From Phorcus lineatus (taxonomy: Eukaryota > Mollusca > Gastropoda > Trochida > Trochidae): a DNA stretch of 64,000 bases. The translations under genes were made by a program, and so were the position numbers. The first letter of the stretch is position 1. Every line of letters begins with the position of its first letter. This document shows positions 36,101 to 49,224 of the stretch, one piece after another. The notes beneath the pieces were generated by a model. That model worked only from the letters and a program-made list of their open reading frames with translations. It was not told the DNA's origin and did not search any database. The DNA is taken from positions 32,055,929 through 32,119,928 of the forward strand of contig OV121097.1 of the NCBI GenBank assembly GCA_921293015.1. The letters run 5' to 3'.

Positions 36101-36458
36101 CCAGATTCTGAACTTATCGAGTGAGTTAGTGAGTTTTCAGTTATCAAAACACGTGGATAACAAGCATCCAAAAGTGAGTGCTCAGTGGGAGGAAGTTATC
36201 AAAAGAATGAGAGAAAAGAGGAAAGAAAGGAGAGAAAGAAAGCAGTGTTAGAACGACTCAAAATTTTGTCCTTCTACCTTTAAACGTGGCTTGCACTGCC
36301 TCTATGGAATGAGGAGTAAGAAGTATAAACAATAATAACATTATTAATTTGCAATATCAGTAGAACGTTTGTTCAAGCCAATACATAATGTTTTACCACA
36401 ATCAATCTAATCAGTCCCCTACATGAAGACAATTCATCAAAAAATATGTCAGCTTATT

Positions 36459-36586
36459 TAAGAAATAGAATACGAGTTTGTGTGCATCTATCGTTGAATA
36501 AAACATAGCAGGGAGCAGAGTGTTTTATGCTCCCTGCTATGTTTTATTCAACGATAGATACACAACAACGAGTTTTCTATTTCTTA
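36459..36586. repeat. Long foldback palindrome 2
   Basis: Two 59-bp arms (36459-36517 and 36528-36586) flank a 10-base spacer. The inner 32 bp of each arm, ending in CATAGCAGGGAGCA, are perfect inverted copies; a few mismatches lie toward the outside. The outer ends are TAAGAAATAG and CTATTTCTTA, matching palindrome 1. It lies where the direct copies of the composite unit give way to inverted copies. Confidence 0.93.
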
Positions 36587-36659
36587 TATGAGATACAATT
36601 AACAATTACTTGCTTTTTATATATAAACAGTTGAAAAATTATGGTATTTTTAACAAAAA

Positions 36660-37035
36660 CATTTTGAAAACAATGATGCCTCCCGCCGTAGAAAATATTC
36701 GGACGTGTCCGTTATCCATTATAGGGGAGGGTGCTCCAATATAAATAGAATCAAATTTATTGAACAATCAATATGAATTTGAAAATGTCCCCCAGGGGTT
36801 GCGTTACGTCTCTAATCCATGCTTTTCTTTCTCTGCAAACCCACACCTCTCCTTCTTTTGGTTTCGAATCGACAGACGCCGAGTCAGCAAAGATGGACAA
36901 TAGCCCCCTGAAGTTTGATCAATGGACTTGGCCAATATGACGTCATTTGTAACGTTACTGAAATGATGTCATTAACCTCGCACATGGTTGTATCGTCAAA
37001 TAAAGCACATCGTCGGTCCAATTGTTCGCCACTGC
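36660..37035. other. GC-richer patch between direct and inverted copies
   Basis: This patch is visibly richer in G+C and CpG than its surroundings. It contains TATGACGTCATT (36938-36949), a CRE-like site, and a TCAAATAAAGC stretch near 36997. I find no counterpart in the other copies of the unit and no reading frame of note. It could be a promoter-like island or part of an unrecognised mobile element including palindrome 2. Confidence 0.35.
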
Positions 37036-37039
37036 TTTA

Positions 37040-38420
37040 ATGCCGTGGGTATCTTATATTACGTGCTAGGATGACATAATGTGCAAATCAAACACAATTG
37101 TCGATTAAACAATAACTTTATGATATTTTTGTTGTATATAAACCAACGGGTTTAATAAAATAATTATGAACATTTTAAGTTTCCAAGTTTTCAAATCAAG
37201 GAAATGGCTTCATTCATAGAAACTACTTCATATAAAATGACAAACATGTTAGATGATAATTGGAAATTAGATAACTGAGTGGCAGTTAAAACTCTTTGAT
37301 CCTTGAAAACCTTAGAGTCTGTCAATGTATTTTCAACCTCAGCTGCCTAGTACTCAACCTCCATGCCATTAGCAGATTGAACAGGATAGTATTCAAGGGG
37401 TTGTTTGATCTGACAATATGGAAATTGAAACATTGATCTTGTTTAAGAATGAATTAAAGGATAGAAATGAGATCAAATGCATTTTTAGAATCAATGAATT
37501 AAAACACCTCAAGAAAGTTTTCGTCACTACATATTTCAATGAATAACTTAAAAATTGTGCAAGTATCGTTCTCTTTTTAAGTTTCTACTTGATTTTTGTG
37601 ATTTCTATGATATTGCCATGGCGTGTGGTTTCTTATCCATTTATGATAAAAGTTAATCCTGGAGGTTATTTGAAGATCATGTTATCACATCAAGCTCAAA
37701 ATATTTTCAACTGAAGTGAGGAATACATTTGCCAAATTGATCCTGTTTCAAACAATTATCTAACTAGATACAAGTACTGAATTAATAACAACTTTTTTAA
37801 AGTACCATTACCATTATTTTTCAAATAAATGCACTGAATTTGCAAATTACTGAATATAAAGATAATATTAATGCGTCTAATTTCTGGTCTCAATTTATAT
37901 TATGTTAAGCCATTTCTCTTTTGTATGCAATAACCAAAATTGTTTTTACATTAATTCATAGTTTGATTCGTCTTTTGCATTTGAGAAATTAATGTTATCA
38001 TAAATTATATTATCCAGTATATATGATCTATAAGTATCACATTGATTAATGATTAATTCTAACATAAGGAAAGTTGTTACGAATCTCGTTCAGCCTTGAA
38101 AAGCCCGATGACGTCAAGGAATAGTAAGGGGAACATCTAAATGTGTCAAATAGTGAAGAAAAAGTATCAATTGGCATTAAATTCATAGATGATAATGAGC
38201 AAAATGTGTATAAATCTTACGAGGTAAAGTATAAGACTATTGATCCGACGTCGATCAAATCAACGCTCATTGATGGTCTTATGGTTTAAGTGACAAGAGA
38301 AGTTTTCCGAAATAAACTAGTTCATTTACACTCCTGTAACACTAGGAAGCTCAGCCCCATTGATTTCTTTCAAATATCACTTGAACTACATCAAATTAGG
38401 TAAGTCAGCTGGTGCTAGCA
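37040..38420 (-). repeat. Composite duplication, inverted A-D-E copy
   Basis: Read on the minus strand from 38420 downward: A block (TAAATGAACTAGTTTATTTCGGAAAAC, ACCATCAATGAGCGTTGATTTGATC), D block (TTTGGCAAATGTATTCCTCACTTCAGTTGA, GAGCTTGATGTGATAACATGA) and E block (TCAGATCAAACAA, ATGGAGGTTGAGTAC). This is the order seen on plus at 17.4-20.5 kb, now as an inverted duplicate. Confidence 0.82.
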
Positions 38421-40789
38421 ATGAAGATAGCTGCCGTATGCACATAGAACTTAGAAGTTCATACTTCAATCATGTGCTGTTTGACTCACTTTTTGAACTG
38501 CCTTTGCTAACGAGGCGGAATTACAAGTGAAGCTTTGTAGTATTATGAAAATAAACATGTTTCAAACTAAATGCTCATCGAAGGAAATTTTCGGACATTT
38601 TTATAAAGACATATGAAGATTGGAATATTAATGAAAATTACATCTAAGTAAGATCATCTTTTCATTGGCCTACTAATCCTTAAAAGGACCAGACATACTC
38701 TCTAAATTCACATTAATATCAGCAGCATGTCTTATTCTAAATCCTCCCTTGATAAAGGATAGGGTTAAGTGATTAATACCTTTACTCTGACAAACGGGTA
38801 TTTCATGTGACGTTTTCTGTCTGATCTTCACATAAGAGCTTTTGATATTCAGGCGGTGAGCAATATTGAATAATGTATAATTTGTGAAAATGCAGGAATA
38901 TCCTCACAATTCAAGGGGCCATGGTTGACATGTCTATCATGGTAAAGATTATGTATTTTAAGGGCTATGAAGTTTTTCCATTGGGAATTGGCATAAGGAG
39001 AGACTGAAACATACACATTCAAGAAATTAAATGTGTCAATCTACATTGATATGAGTATACAAATATGAGAAGAAGAGAACACTTACAAAAACCTGCACAG
39101 TTCATGAAATGGAGTGACATATATATAACTAGATTTACATCGTAACAGAACTGCTATTAAATTTATCCCTTACATACCAAAATTTAGTTGAGCAAACTGA
39201 AATGTAACGGAAAATTTGTTATCATAGTCGAACAAGACTATCAAGTTTAGCAGGTTACTCTTACACGCTGTGGATTGTGAACTCGTTTTAAGGCACAGAC
39301 AATAAAACATATTTAACATGGATATTTTTCAGATTTTGTTTCACAAAAAGCTATTGAAAGTGCATCGGTATTAATTCTATATATATTATATATCCATCAT
39401 GGATACAGTAATGACCCCTAATGTCATTTGACCATTTTCAGGAATGTACACTGAAATACATGAAATTTATCTTTGGGACGACATGATAAATAATATTAAA
39501 AATTGAGGTAAAACCGATCAAACATTATGTAAGTAAAACTGACTACGCTGGATGGTACAGAATTTTTACTTGGAAAATAAACCGGTGACATATTTGATAA
39601 AACAAAAAGGAAATTCCTGATCATCTCCTTCGATCATTTCATAACTTGTATAAGTTTTATAATTATTTTGTTTTGCTCAAAAATTTAATGATAACATTGA
39701 CAGTTTGTTGTGTGCTTACTGTCACATCCTATATAACAAGACATGGATGTTTATGCCTTTGCTCGGAAGCTGTTAACCAAACTGTCCATGTTTAAGGGAC
39801 CTACATAGACATAAGGATCCTTTTGAACTGACACACAGTTCTGTTTGAAGGTTTAATACCGCTGAGCACAGGATGATTCAGGAACCAATAGCCTATATAT
39901 AGTGTATATATTACATGTTTCAAACATGCAACTCTACAGCCTAAATGGTAACAGTATAGAATAAATACTTAGTTTAAATCAACACAGATAACATGATAAG
40001 GATCCTTTTTAAAACACTTCTTTAGGCATACTTCTAAAGAAATCCCGAATCCTAAATAATGTCAGTGCTACACAAGTAATCATACACTCAAAGCACATAT
40101 AAAAATAAATGTCAAAAGCTTGACCTCAGTGAAAATCTTTCAATGGCCTTATGTTTTAACTGAAGTCGAAATTACACGAACAATACGTATTACTTATTAT
40201 TTTCAATGAAATATTTATGGTCTAAAATTGTTAAGTTTACAAATATACGTTTGATCCATCGGCGCCTGCCAAAACCAAACACTGCACAGTTCTCGATCAT
40301 AAATCATAACCATCATGTCACTGAACTGATCGCATAAGCATCAATATGGGGATTTCGCCGATAGACCATATGTCTTGATCATGTTAAACCATTGACAAAA
40401 TTTGTAAGATGTGAACGAAAGATACATTCTATATCACTTTAGGCATAAATCTCTGACAGCTTACAGTACCAACACAGTTCATTTATCATCTTGGTTTTGT
40501 TAGCAAAGTCACATCAGCCTAGAGTGACCACTACTCGAACTCCACTATCTCCTGATTATCCAAAACTCGCCCTTTGTTCAAAAGCGTGCAACTCATCTAG
40601 AGTATCATGTTCAACAGAAAAATCCACGAGACTTCCTGTCTGCCCTTAGTTACATCATACCCTGGAAACAATCCTAACTAAAGTAGTATTTATTGATGTC
40701 ATTTCAATTATAACATAATTAGGTATTCCATCATGTACAAAATATAGATAAATGTACATATATCGGTGTATCAATCAATATTCCTAAAC
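38421..40789. other. Gene-free stretch
   Basis: No supported gene, RNA or element end. Parts may be further diverged inverted copies of 22-24 kb sequence, but I could not align them confidently by eye. Confidence 0.4.
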
Positions 40790-42350
40790 GAAAACTCACA
40801 AGAATGGCTTGGCTTCTGCCTGTTCAACCAGACAATCTTACAGTTGGATATTTTCTAGGGACCTTTTCCCACACATCAACATTAAATCTTGACATAAATT
40901 AACTTAAATGATTTTTTAAATAAATAACTTGTGCTGCGTTTCATGAAATGGATATTTATTTTCAGATGCTTCTTTTTGTGTAAAACCTCATAAACCATGC
41001 CATAATGCAGCTAGAAATGATGCAAATTAACCCTCGTAAACAAGAAACATCGGTTTTGTCTTCATTTAATCAGAGAGCAAGAATGTCACCTTTCAGCATC
41101 AAATCTGCTTAAATATCTTGCAGTAGAAAGATTCAAATTGTAATGAGAAGTTTTTGTAGTACAGATCAATCAGTAATGTAACGTCGTACGATGAATTATG
41201 TCATTTCAAAGAATTTCGGCCATTTGGAATGTTCTTCAATTTGCAGGTTAACCTAACATGTTCCATTTCAGTCAGTGGGCAAAACAATTGATTATTTGAT
41301 ATGTGGAATGTGAAAAAGCCTTTCTTGTCTCTCATTTCAAAAACAAACACACATCAGTCTCCAAAATCATGTACTATTTCACTTGAATGACACACAGGAT
41401 ATTTTTTAATTAAAAAATTGGATTTTGCAAGACATTTCGAGAAGATCAGAATGACAATTAACATTGTATCTGATTTAGATTACAGTACGTTCATGCCCAC
41501 TTAATCAAGTTACACTGAAAATAAATATCAGAAGCATGGCAGTTCAAAATAACAGTTGTTGCTCTTTGCATTGATATAAGGTATTTAAAGATTGCACAGA
41601 GGAAGCTAACAATCTATTTATATTGTTTTTACCGGATAAGGTTTAAATGTTCAAGTAGGTTATAAATTATGTGTGTTCGATGCAATGTCTTTCACACTCA
41701 CTATTAGCTGAAGTCAGCATTACAAATGATTAATTATTTCTAAACAATTTTTCGAAGCATATTTCACATTTCTGACTATCTATGACATCTGCAAAAATTT
41801 AAAGTGCAATAACGATTTTATACAAAATTCTTGACCATGGCGTTAGCATTTTGAACTACAGTCCCTTACAGTTATTGCAATCAATCCCTTAAATGAATCA
41901 GTTTGAGTTATAAAACGAACAATGATAAAAAATATGTTTCGCAAGAATAAGATGTGTGATATTCAAACATAATTATTGATTAATCAGTTACTAAATTATA
42001 TTGTTGTTGTATATAAACCAAAAGGTATAGTTGGATAGTTTTGAATATCTGAAGATCTTCAACAGATTTAAATATCTCATGCATGGACTTCATTTATAGG
42101 GATTTCTTCATTTAAAACAAAGAACATGTTAAATATTAATTGAAAATTATATTATTGAGTGGAAGCACTTTGATCTTTCAAGACATTAGAATTTGCCAGT
42201 TTATTTTCCAAGCTGAAATGCCAAACACTCATGCTCCATGCAACTTTCAGATTACGCATGATAGCATACAAGGAAGTCTACTTCCTAAGAAATTTATTGT
42301 ACTGTTTGATCTGACAGTTTAAAAATTGAAACATTGAATTTGTTGAATCT
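40790..42350 (-). repeat. Composite duplication, inverted E-H copy
   Basis: On the minus strand the E and H landmarks of 20230-21720 recur in order: TCAGATCAAACAGTAC, ATGGTCAAGAATTTTGTAT, TGCTGACTTCAGCTAATAG, AATAGATTGTT...TGCAATCTTTAAAT, GAATCTTT and CGAGGGTTAATTTGCATC...TTTATGAGG. The co-linear match over 1.5 kb is one of the strongest in the window. Confidence 0.83.
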
Positions 42351-43219
42351 ATTTATTGCAAAATGTGAGAATGAAGATAAAGTCCATTTTGAGAATAACT
42401 GATTTAATTCACAAATATACAAGACGTTGTCAACTGTTCATTAAAGACATGTAAAAACAGGATTAAATTACTATAATAAATTCTTTCTTCTGGAATTTAT
42501 CATTTTCATGTTATCAAGAAGTTGTATTTTAAAAATATTTTAAGGCATAACTCATGAGAATCAAAGATGAATATTTTTACCGAACACCTAGATATAGATC
42601 GTTGTAGAGAAATTCAATTATTTAATGAAATACCTTTAAAATAGTTAGTCATGTAAGTTTGTTTGATAAAGGAAAACGAGGAAACAAGTTTGAGATAGTT
42701 CTAGAGATCATTAAAGCAGCTGAAAAGAATATAATTAGCTGTTTTCAGTGCAACCTGGCATTGTGGTTTATGAAGTCTACTTTTATTCATCACAATATAT
42801 TGACCCGTGTACAGCCAAATGGACCGTCCTCGTGCTCTAATTATAATATTCAAGGCAACATATACTTTATAACACAACACATTAGGGTAGAGAAAAGGTT
42901 ATTTCTTATTTGTGGTAAATGAAGAATGTTGATAATCCGATGCAAGCATTCCATTTACTATGATTCAAATTGATTCCCTTTACTGGCGTCTCCGTAACAA
43001 GCTGCTTTCTGTTCAGCATAGGGTTAGTATGCCAGTTTAGGATCAGCAAATCCGGGGAACACATCTGCTTGATCCTTTGTTTAATATACATAACGTACAT
43101 AAAGCATACTACTTGATTTCGAGAATGAAGGAAGTTTCCTTTTGTCTGAAATAACGAAAAGCTCCAACTTTAATAAGTTTTAATTTGTAGTTTTCCCGTT
43201 TAATCACGAATATTGCCAT
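42351..43219. other. Gene-free stretch
   Basis: No convincing gene. An 87-codon frame at 42659-42922 has no motif I recognise and no partner in the duplicated copies. Confidence 0.4.
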
Positions 43220-44937
43220 ATGCCTCTAATTATAAAAAACATACATGTCAAATTCATTTATATATTTTTCTATAACAATAAAGTTTAAGAAACTATTTGA
43301 TATTCTTTCGGTACAGTTTAGATATCTCTGTTAAATGGTGCATTAAACAGAAATCAGCTCTAAAAAAACATAGTTTTATTGAAAACTTAAAATTAAAGTT
43401 TTCTCTCAAGACCCTAATCCAAAATATTAAACTTTAATTTGTACATCCCCAGTCAACCCTCACAAATGCTTTCGTTGTTTGATAGATTACAGATTTGACA
43501 TTTATTACCACCCTGAGACGATTCACAGAATACAAGGCTCATTTGAGCTCTTATGAAATTACGATGCGTTGCTGCATGAAGAAAATTTATCGTAAATTCC
43601 GTCAGGCTTGAGCAGCCACAAATGAAGTGTTTTTTGCAATCAGCAACTTGATATTATTCTCAATACTCCTAAATAAGTTATACTCAAACTTCCAAAAACA
43701 AAGACACATTTTAAAAGTGTGCGTGTTCGGCTTATCCGAACTGAATGAGTTTAATTTTCATTTGTTTTAGTAGTCGAGAATACTGCTGCACGGCCCTCAT
43801 TATGAAATATGAAACAAAGTCATATATCACATTTATTCGTAAGCTATTCTACATTGATGTTGTTGTCAAAATATGGATCATTTGACCATTTTGGCGGCAA
43901 CAGATTCGAGGGAGATTGTTTATGTGCAGGACATTATAGAGAGATGGTGATGCACGAAGTGGATAATTATGTCAACATGGAAACACACACTTTTGATGAA
44001 AACAAAATGTAATGTTATAAGGGTTTAAATCCAGATATTAGACTGTAGATTGTATGTTTTGGGGCTCATTGATGGTTACGGGGGTTCAAAGATTCAAGGG
44101 TTGACATTATAACAACTTTGAGACGCTATGGTGAATACACATGGTTCATTTGAGCTTGGTTTTTACTATGATAAACGATAATATTACAACATTTTGTTGC
44201 ATAATGAGCTACAGAGACGCTATCATATGTTTTCACTCTGACAATATAACTAGTAACACAATGTCACTTGTCAGTTTCCTTAACTACTTCTACAATTTAA
44301 GCAAATGACAATTTTCTTGTTCTTTTCTATATGATGTGTTACTGTTAGAAACATGTGATAAATGTGATAATCAATGAATTTCGTCAACCGCAAATTCTAT
44401 GTTGTACCTTGTTGTTTATATAGGACATGGGCAAAGCTGATATTTGTCAAACATCATTAAGTATGCTCAATATATGATACACTGCAAAGATAAAAGAGGA
44501 GACGATAGTACCTTTGCTATACATGTGTCCTATTTGGGATTCAGACATATTCATTATTCATGATAACATCAATCATCCGCGCTAGTGAAATATATCATAA
44601 ACGGTTCTCCATTTTCAGTGACGACATGGACGTCCCTGACAAATTGATGGATGATATTCGTCTGACCTTTCATCACTGACATCTGTATCTACAATCTCCA
44701 CTGGAATCGTGTACATGGACAAGACAAGTGGCTATCAAATTTAGACCCTACAAATGAGTATACATTTCCCCTTGTAATTTTACAGGAAAGATCAAATACA
44801 AAACGTAAGTATAACATTATATCTTTAACATTGAAGATTGAAATTGATTTATTTGGGAAAAATAAATTTTGGCAATAATTTTTACAAACACCATATTGTT
44901 ACTTCTAAGATATGAATATAATATTAATTTATATGCC
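43220..44937 (-). repeat. Recent tandem duplication, unit 1
   Basis: Contains an inverted A-like block (43220-43810), a unique middle part (43830-44330, with a further A-like fragment at about 44060-44190) and an inverted B block (44335-44770). Unit 2 repeats the outer parts with very few differences. The middle holds a 67-codon frame at 43809-44012 that is deleted from unit 2; it has no recognised motif. Confidence 0.9.
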
Positions 44938-46310
44938 TCTAATTATAAAAAAAAACCACACATGTCAAATTCATTTATATATTTTTCTATCATAATAAGT
45001 TTAAAAAACTTTTTGATATTCTTTCGATACAATATTAATAGAATGATCTGTATATGAAGGACAGTTTAGATATTTCTGTTGAATGGTGCATTCAGAAACA
45101 GAAATCAGCTCTAAAAAAACATAGTTTTATTGAAAACTTGAAATCAAAGTTTTCTCTCAAGACCCTAAACCAAATTATCAAACTCTAAATTGTACATCCC
45201 CAATCAACCCTCACAAATGCTTTCGTTGTTTGATAGATTACAGATTTGACATTTATTACCACCCTGAGACGATTCACAGAATACAAGGGCTCATTTGAGC
45301 TCTTATGAAATTACGATGCGTTGCTGCATGAAGAAGATTTATTGTAAATTCCGTCAGCCACAAGTGAAGTGTTTTTTGCAATCAGCAACTTGATATTATT
45401 CTCAATACTCCTAAATAAGTTATGCTCAAATTTCCAAAAACAAAGACACATTTTAAAAGTGTGCGTGTTCGGCTTTTCCAAACTGAATAAGTTTAAATTT
45501 CTTTTGTTTTTGTAGTCGAGAATACTGCTGCACAGCCCTCATTATGAAATATGAAACAACAAATTAACCTAACTCATTCCTGACAAAGAATCGTAAATGG
45601 AATACACAAGATCGATTTTTCTATGAGTGATGAAGAAGATGAAAATTAGCTATCAAGCTTCATTGATGATAAATGTTTTCTCTGTAATTAGTAACGACAT
45701 TAAACATGTGTTACTGTTAGAAACATGTGATAAATGTGATAATCAATGAATTTCGTCAACCGCAAATTCTATGTTGTACCTTGTTGTTTATATAGGACAT
45801 GGGCAAAGCTGATATTTGTCAAACATCATTAAGTATCCTCAATATATGATACACTGCAAAGATAAAAGAGGAGACGATAGTACCTGTGCAATACATGTGT
45901 CCTATTTGGGATTCAGACATATTCATTATTCATGATATCATCAATCATCCGCGCTAGTGAAATATCTCATAAACGGTTCTCCGATTTCAGTGATGACATG
46001 GACGTCCCTGACAAATTGATGGATGATATTCGTCTGACCTTTCATCACTGACATCTGTATCTACAATCTCCACTGGAATCGTATACATGGACAAGACAAG
46101 TGACTATCAAATTTAGACCTACCCTACGAATGAGTATACATTTCCCCTGTAATTTTCCAGGAAAGATAAAATACAAAACGTAAGTATAACATTATATCTT
46201 TAACATTGACGATTGAATTTGATTAATTGGTGGGGAAAAAGGTTTAGCTATAGTTTTATAAACACCATACTTTTACTTCTAAGATATGAATATAATATTA
46301 ATTTGTATTG
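44938..46310 (-). repeat. Recent tandem duplication, unit 2
   Basis: 44938-45560 is nearly identical to 43220-43810, and 45705-46310 to 44335-44935. The shared GTTACTGTTAGAAACATGTG, CATCAATCATCCGCGCTAG and CCTCACAAATGCTTTCGTTG are intact in both. The central part differs: unit 2 has about 145 bp of different sequence where unit 1 has about 520 bp. High identity marks this as younger than the other duplications. Confidence 0.9.
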
Positions 46311-47141
46311 TTATAATTGACTTTTTTATTCTGTTGTGCCAATTGATGATTACGATTGATTATGATCCTCAATGGCTGCCCTTGCCAGGATCCAATTGGA
46401 TAAAGAGATAAGTGTAATATTCTGGTGAATGGTCGACGTCGAATATCCTGCACCATGGATGTTTTTTTCCCATTTTGGACAACAATGACAATGCAGTTAG
46501 AAATCTTAGAAGATTTCATGACCTTGTGAAATTTCAACTACAAATATCATAAACTGATGACAATTCAGCAATGTGATTAGAAAAATAAATGCCAAGACGA
46601 CTGATAGCTTTATACATGTTGGTACTCCACTGTGGAAAAATACTCGAGCTCTATAGAATATTGTTTCAGTTAAAACAAGTCAACTTTCTTCAGTGAAAAT
46701 TTTATGAAAACTTATGTGGGGTATTATGTGGCAATTATCCTAGTAATGCCATCTGCCCCAAGCAATTATCTTTATATTACCTTTCACACATTCCTCTTCA
46801 AAAGCATAAGATTGTTGGTTCAGTAAAAGGTTAAATGTTTACTTACCATCAATTTTGAATTTAAAAAGAATCCTGCATATGTTGTTGCAACATGCCCTCT
46901 CGAACCAGTATACCTCACAAAATTCTACACCGCACCAAGATGATCACGCTGCTGGCCTGCATCGGCCATTCGCATTATCAGTCAAAGTAGCGTAGTTTAA
47001 AGTAATTGACAGCTTACAAAAATAATAATTCACACATGCTTATAACCATTCCCCTACCTCATCCCGGTCAATTATTAAACGTATTTTTCCGTTGTTTCTG
47101 TTAGTTTGTAAGTTTGATAAAACATGACTGGTTGGCATTAC
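46311..47141. other. Gene-free stretch
   Basis: No supported gene. A few CpG-containing words near 46930-46980 stand out against the AT-rich flanks but do not form a frame. Confidence 0.4.
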
Positions 47142-47237
47142 ATAAAAGTAAGCCCTCCTCCCTTGGGAAATGCCCGTGGGTCTTCAGCCCGTGAGTATTT
47201 CCCCCGGGCATCGAGTTTACTTTTTGATAATGGCCGT
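47142..47237. repeat. Short hairpin element
   Basis: A roughly 95-bp inverted repeat: outer AAAAGTAA and TTACTTTTT, inner GGGAAATGCCCGTGGG opposite CCCGTGAGTATTTCCC. It is strongly GC-rich against AT-rich flanks. It looks like a short foldback MITE of unassigned family. Confidence 0.7.
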
Positions 47238-48268
47238 TGTTCATGTTGTATCCTATGAATATATTTCAATGCAAAGAGTGTTCCTAATTTACACACACCA
47301 GACGGGGAGTCTATTGTTTGGTTCTTCTGTGGTACTGTGTTAGGGTGCTTTACCTAATCGAAAAAGCTAACCTCTTAGTTCTTGTAATTGTAGTTAATGA
47401 GGCAGTTTACACCTGGCCAAAGATAAAAGTATTGAGGTACATGTAATCTGTAATCTTGTCACATTAATCTCTCTGTACACTACAAACTAACTTCTTGTCC
47501 TAAATCATACGATTTTACTATCAGGAACCATTCAACAACAATGCTTATGACATGTTCAAGATACCTACGAATTATAATGAGTGAAATATTTACAGCTGAA
47601 ATGTTTAGCTTTATTTAAATGCAATTCAAGGAGGGTATATTTCTTAACGCAGGTTAATTTGCAAATAATAGTTCTCCAATATCCATTATTCACCACATGG
47701 TGTGGGTCTTCGTGATTTTACTGGGCTTTATTCGATGCAGTGACATAATATTGCAAAGAGCATCTGGACTCGAGGAATGTAGATTATTGTCTTGTTCACA
47801 GGAAACATAACAATAACTTCTGGTTATCTATTATCTGTTCAAATCATGCGATTTAAGTTGTTGCTGCTCTGTGATTGCCAAAGGAATTTTAGTAGTTTAA
47901 ATTGTAAGTCTTTCAAGGTGACATTATTTGGGGAAACAGTCAAGAGACTTTATTCATATGAACTTTCAAGAAGTTTACACGTACATTTTTATTGGATATA
48001 TATTTCTATCCATACATATCTTTCTGTTCGATAAGATATGTTTACATGCTTTAGGATGATATCTTGTATAAAACTAAAACTCAAATTTATCCTTGATTTA
48101 ATTTTGGTCTACATAGTGCGTAGTTGGATGATAGTCATTAAAAGTTACAACCAACACTTGAAATAATGATACCTTTCGCGAATTGCAGCACATGATATGG
48201 ATTTTCGTGAAAACTTAATGGTGTTTGAAATTGTCTTATTTGCATTTTAAGAAACATCATCATATTAA

Positions 48269-48725
48269 AGAGCCACTCCGTGAGTTGTTGGAGTCATATA
48301 TGCCAAACTTAATCAATGGTGTCATTTGATCGCGAAGTATCGACTGTTACCAAAAAGACACATTCTAAAGCTTATTAGTTTTTAACAGTGACAATATGAA
48401 GAAAAATGATCGAAAACCGGACAGTGGCGCGCGTCAAATAGTCAAACATAATTTTGGAGACTTATCTAAAATAGCGAGGAGGGCACTTAGGAGTTGATAG
48501 CGTTTGTTAGGTTATATAACTAGTATCCGTGTATATTGGACGTGATATCTACACATCTGTGCATTTATAAAGCTGTTTTTAGATTTTCATGGAAAACCAG
48601 TATTTGTCATACATATTTCTTCTGGACATGAAAAGTTAAGATGTTTCGATTTTATATCACCACATATGTCATTTAGGTTCGTATCAAAGGTAAATAATAT
48701 GTTATGAAAATCACGGATTGGCTCT
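48269..48725. mobile_element. 457-bp MITE with TTAA target duplication
   Basis: TTAA at 48265-48268 is followed by AGAGCCACTCCGTGA. The other end reads TCACGGATTGGCTCT followed by TTAA at 48726-48729. The 15-bp inverted repeats differ at about one position. TTAA target duplication is the piggyBac signature, although these ends differ from the piggyBac element at 6.3 kb, so it would be mobilised by another family. No transposase frame inside. Confidence 0.88.
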
Positions 48726-48929
48726 TTAAAATATTGAATGTTGTTCAATGTTTTGTTCATGTTTAACTAGCAGTTACTCTACAATATTTGTCTTATTCCA
48801 AAAAAGTGACTTCTCAAATTCCAATTCAAATTAAAAGGGATAATTCAATACCTGGGATCGATCTGAATTTTAAAAATTTTCATATTACATTTTCATATTT
48901 TTTAAATATTTATTATCCACATTTAATTA

Positions 48930-49195
48930 ACCTCTAAATCAATTTAAACTATTTCACGTCATCAGATGTTAAAATATTTACTGTTACGTGGTGAAAACTA
49001 CACATGTGGATAGCTATCCTATTAGCTGGAAAAAGGGTAAATCTCAGTGTGATATATGTTAGACACAGAGAGCCATCGAGAGTCCAAATCAATAGGAGGC
49101 AATGCGTGAATGAAAGAAACGTGCGGAGAAAGTTATCCCCTGTACTCTACTTACCTCATAAGGATATTTCTACCGGTTATTATGAATATTCTTAG
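48930..49195 (+). repeat. Second repeat family, F block copy 1
   Basis: Landmarks: AATCAATTTAAA, TTTACTGTTACGTGGTGAA, CTATCCTATTAGCTG, AAATCTCAGTGTGATATATG, TTAGACACAGAGAGCCA and GAGAAAGTTATCCCCTGT. The block recurs at 50190, 54085, 58295 and 63690. This copy is inside a 63-codon frame (49004-49195), but frame-breaking indels in the 50.3 and 58.4 kb copies argue against a conserved protein. Confidence 0.85.
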
Positions 49196-49224
49196 CATAT
49201 GCAGAAAACAACTATCAGTGGTGA

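Noticed and set aside
43809..44012. 67-codon frame unique to tandem unit 1
   Set aside because: No recognised motif, no splice support, deleted in unit 2, and embedded in repeated noncoding blocks.
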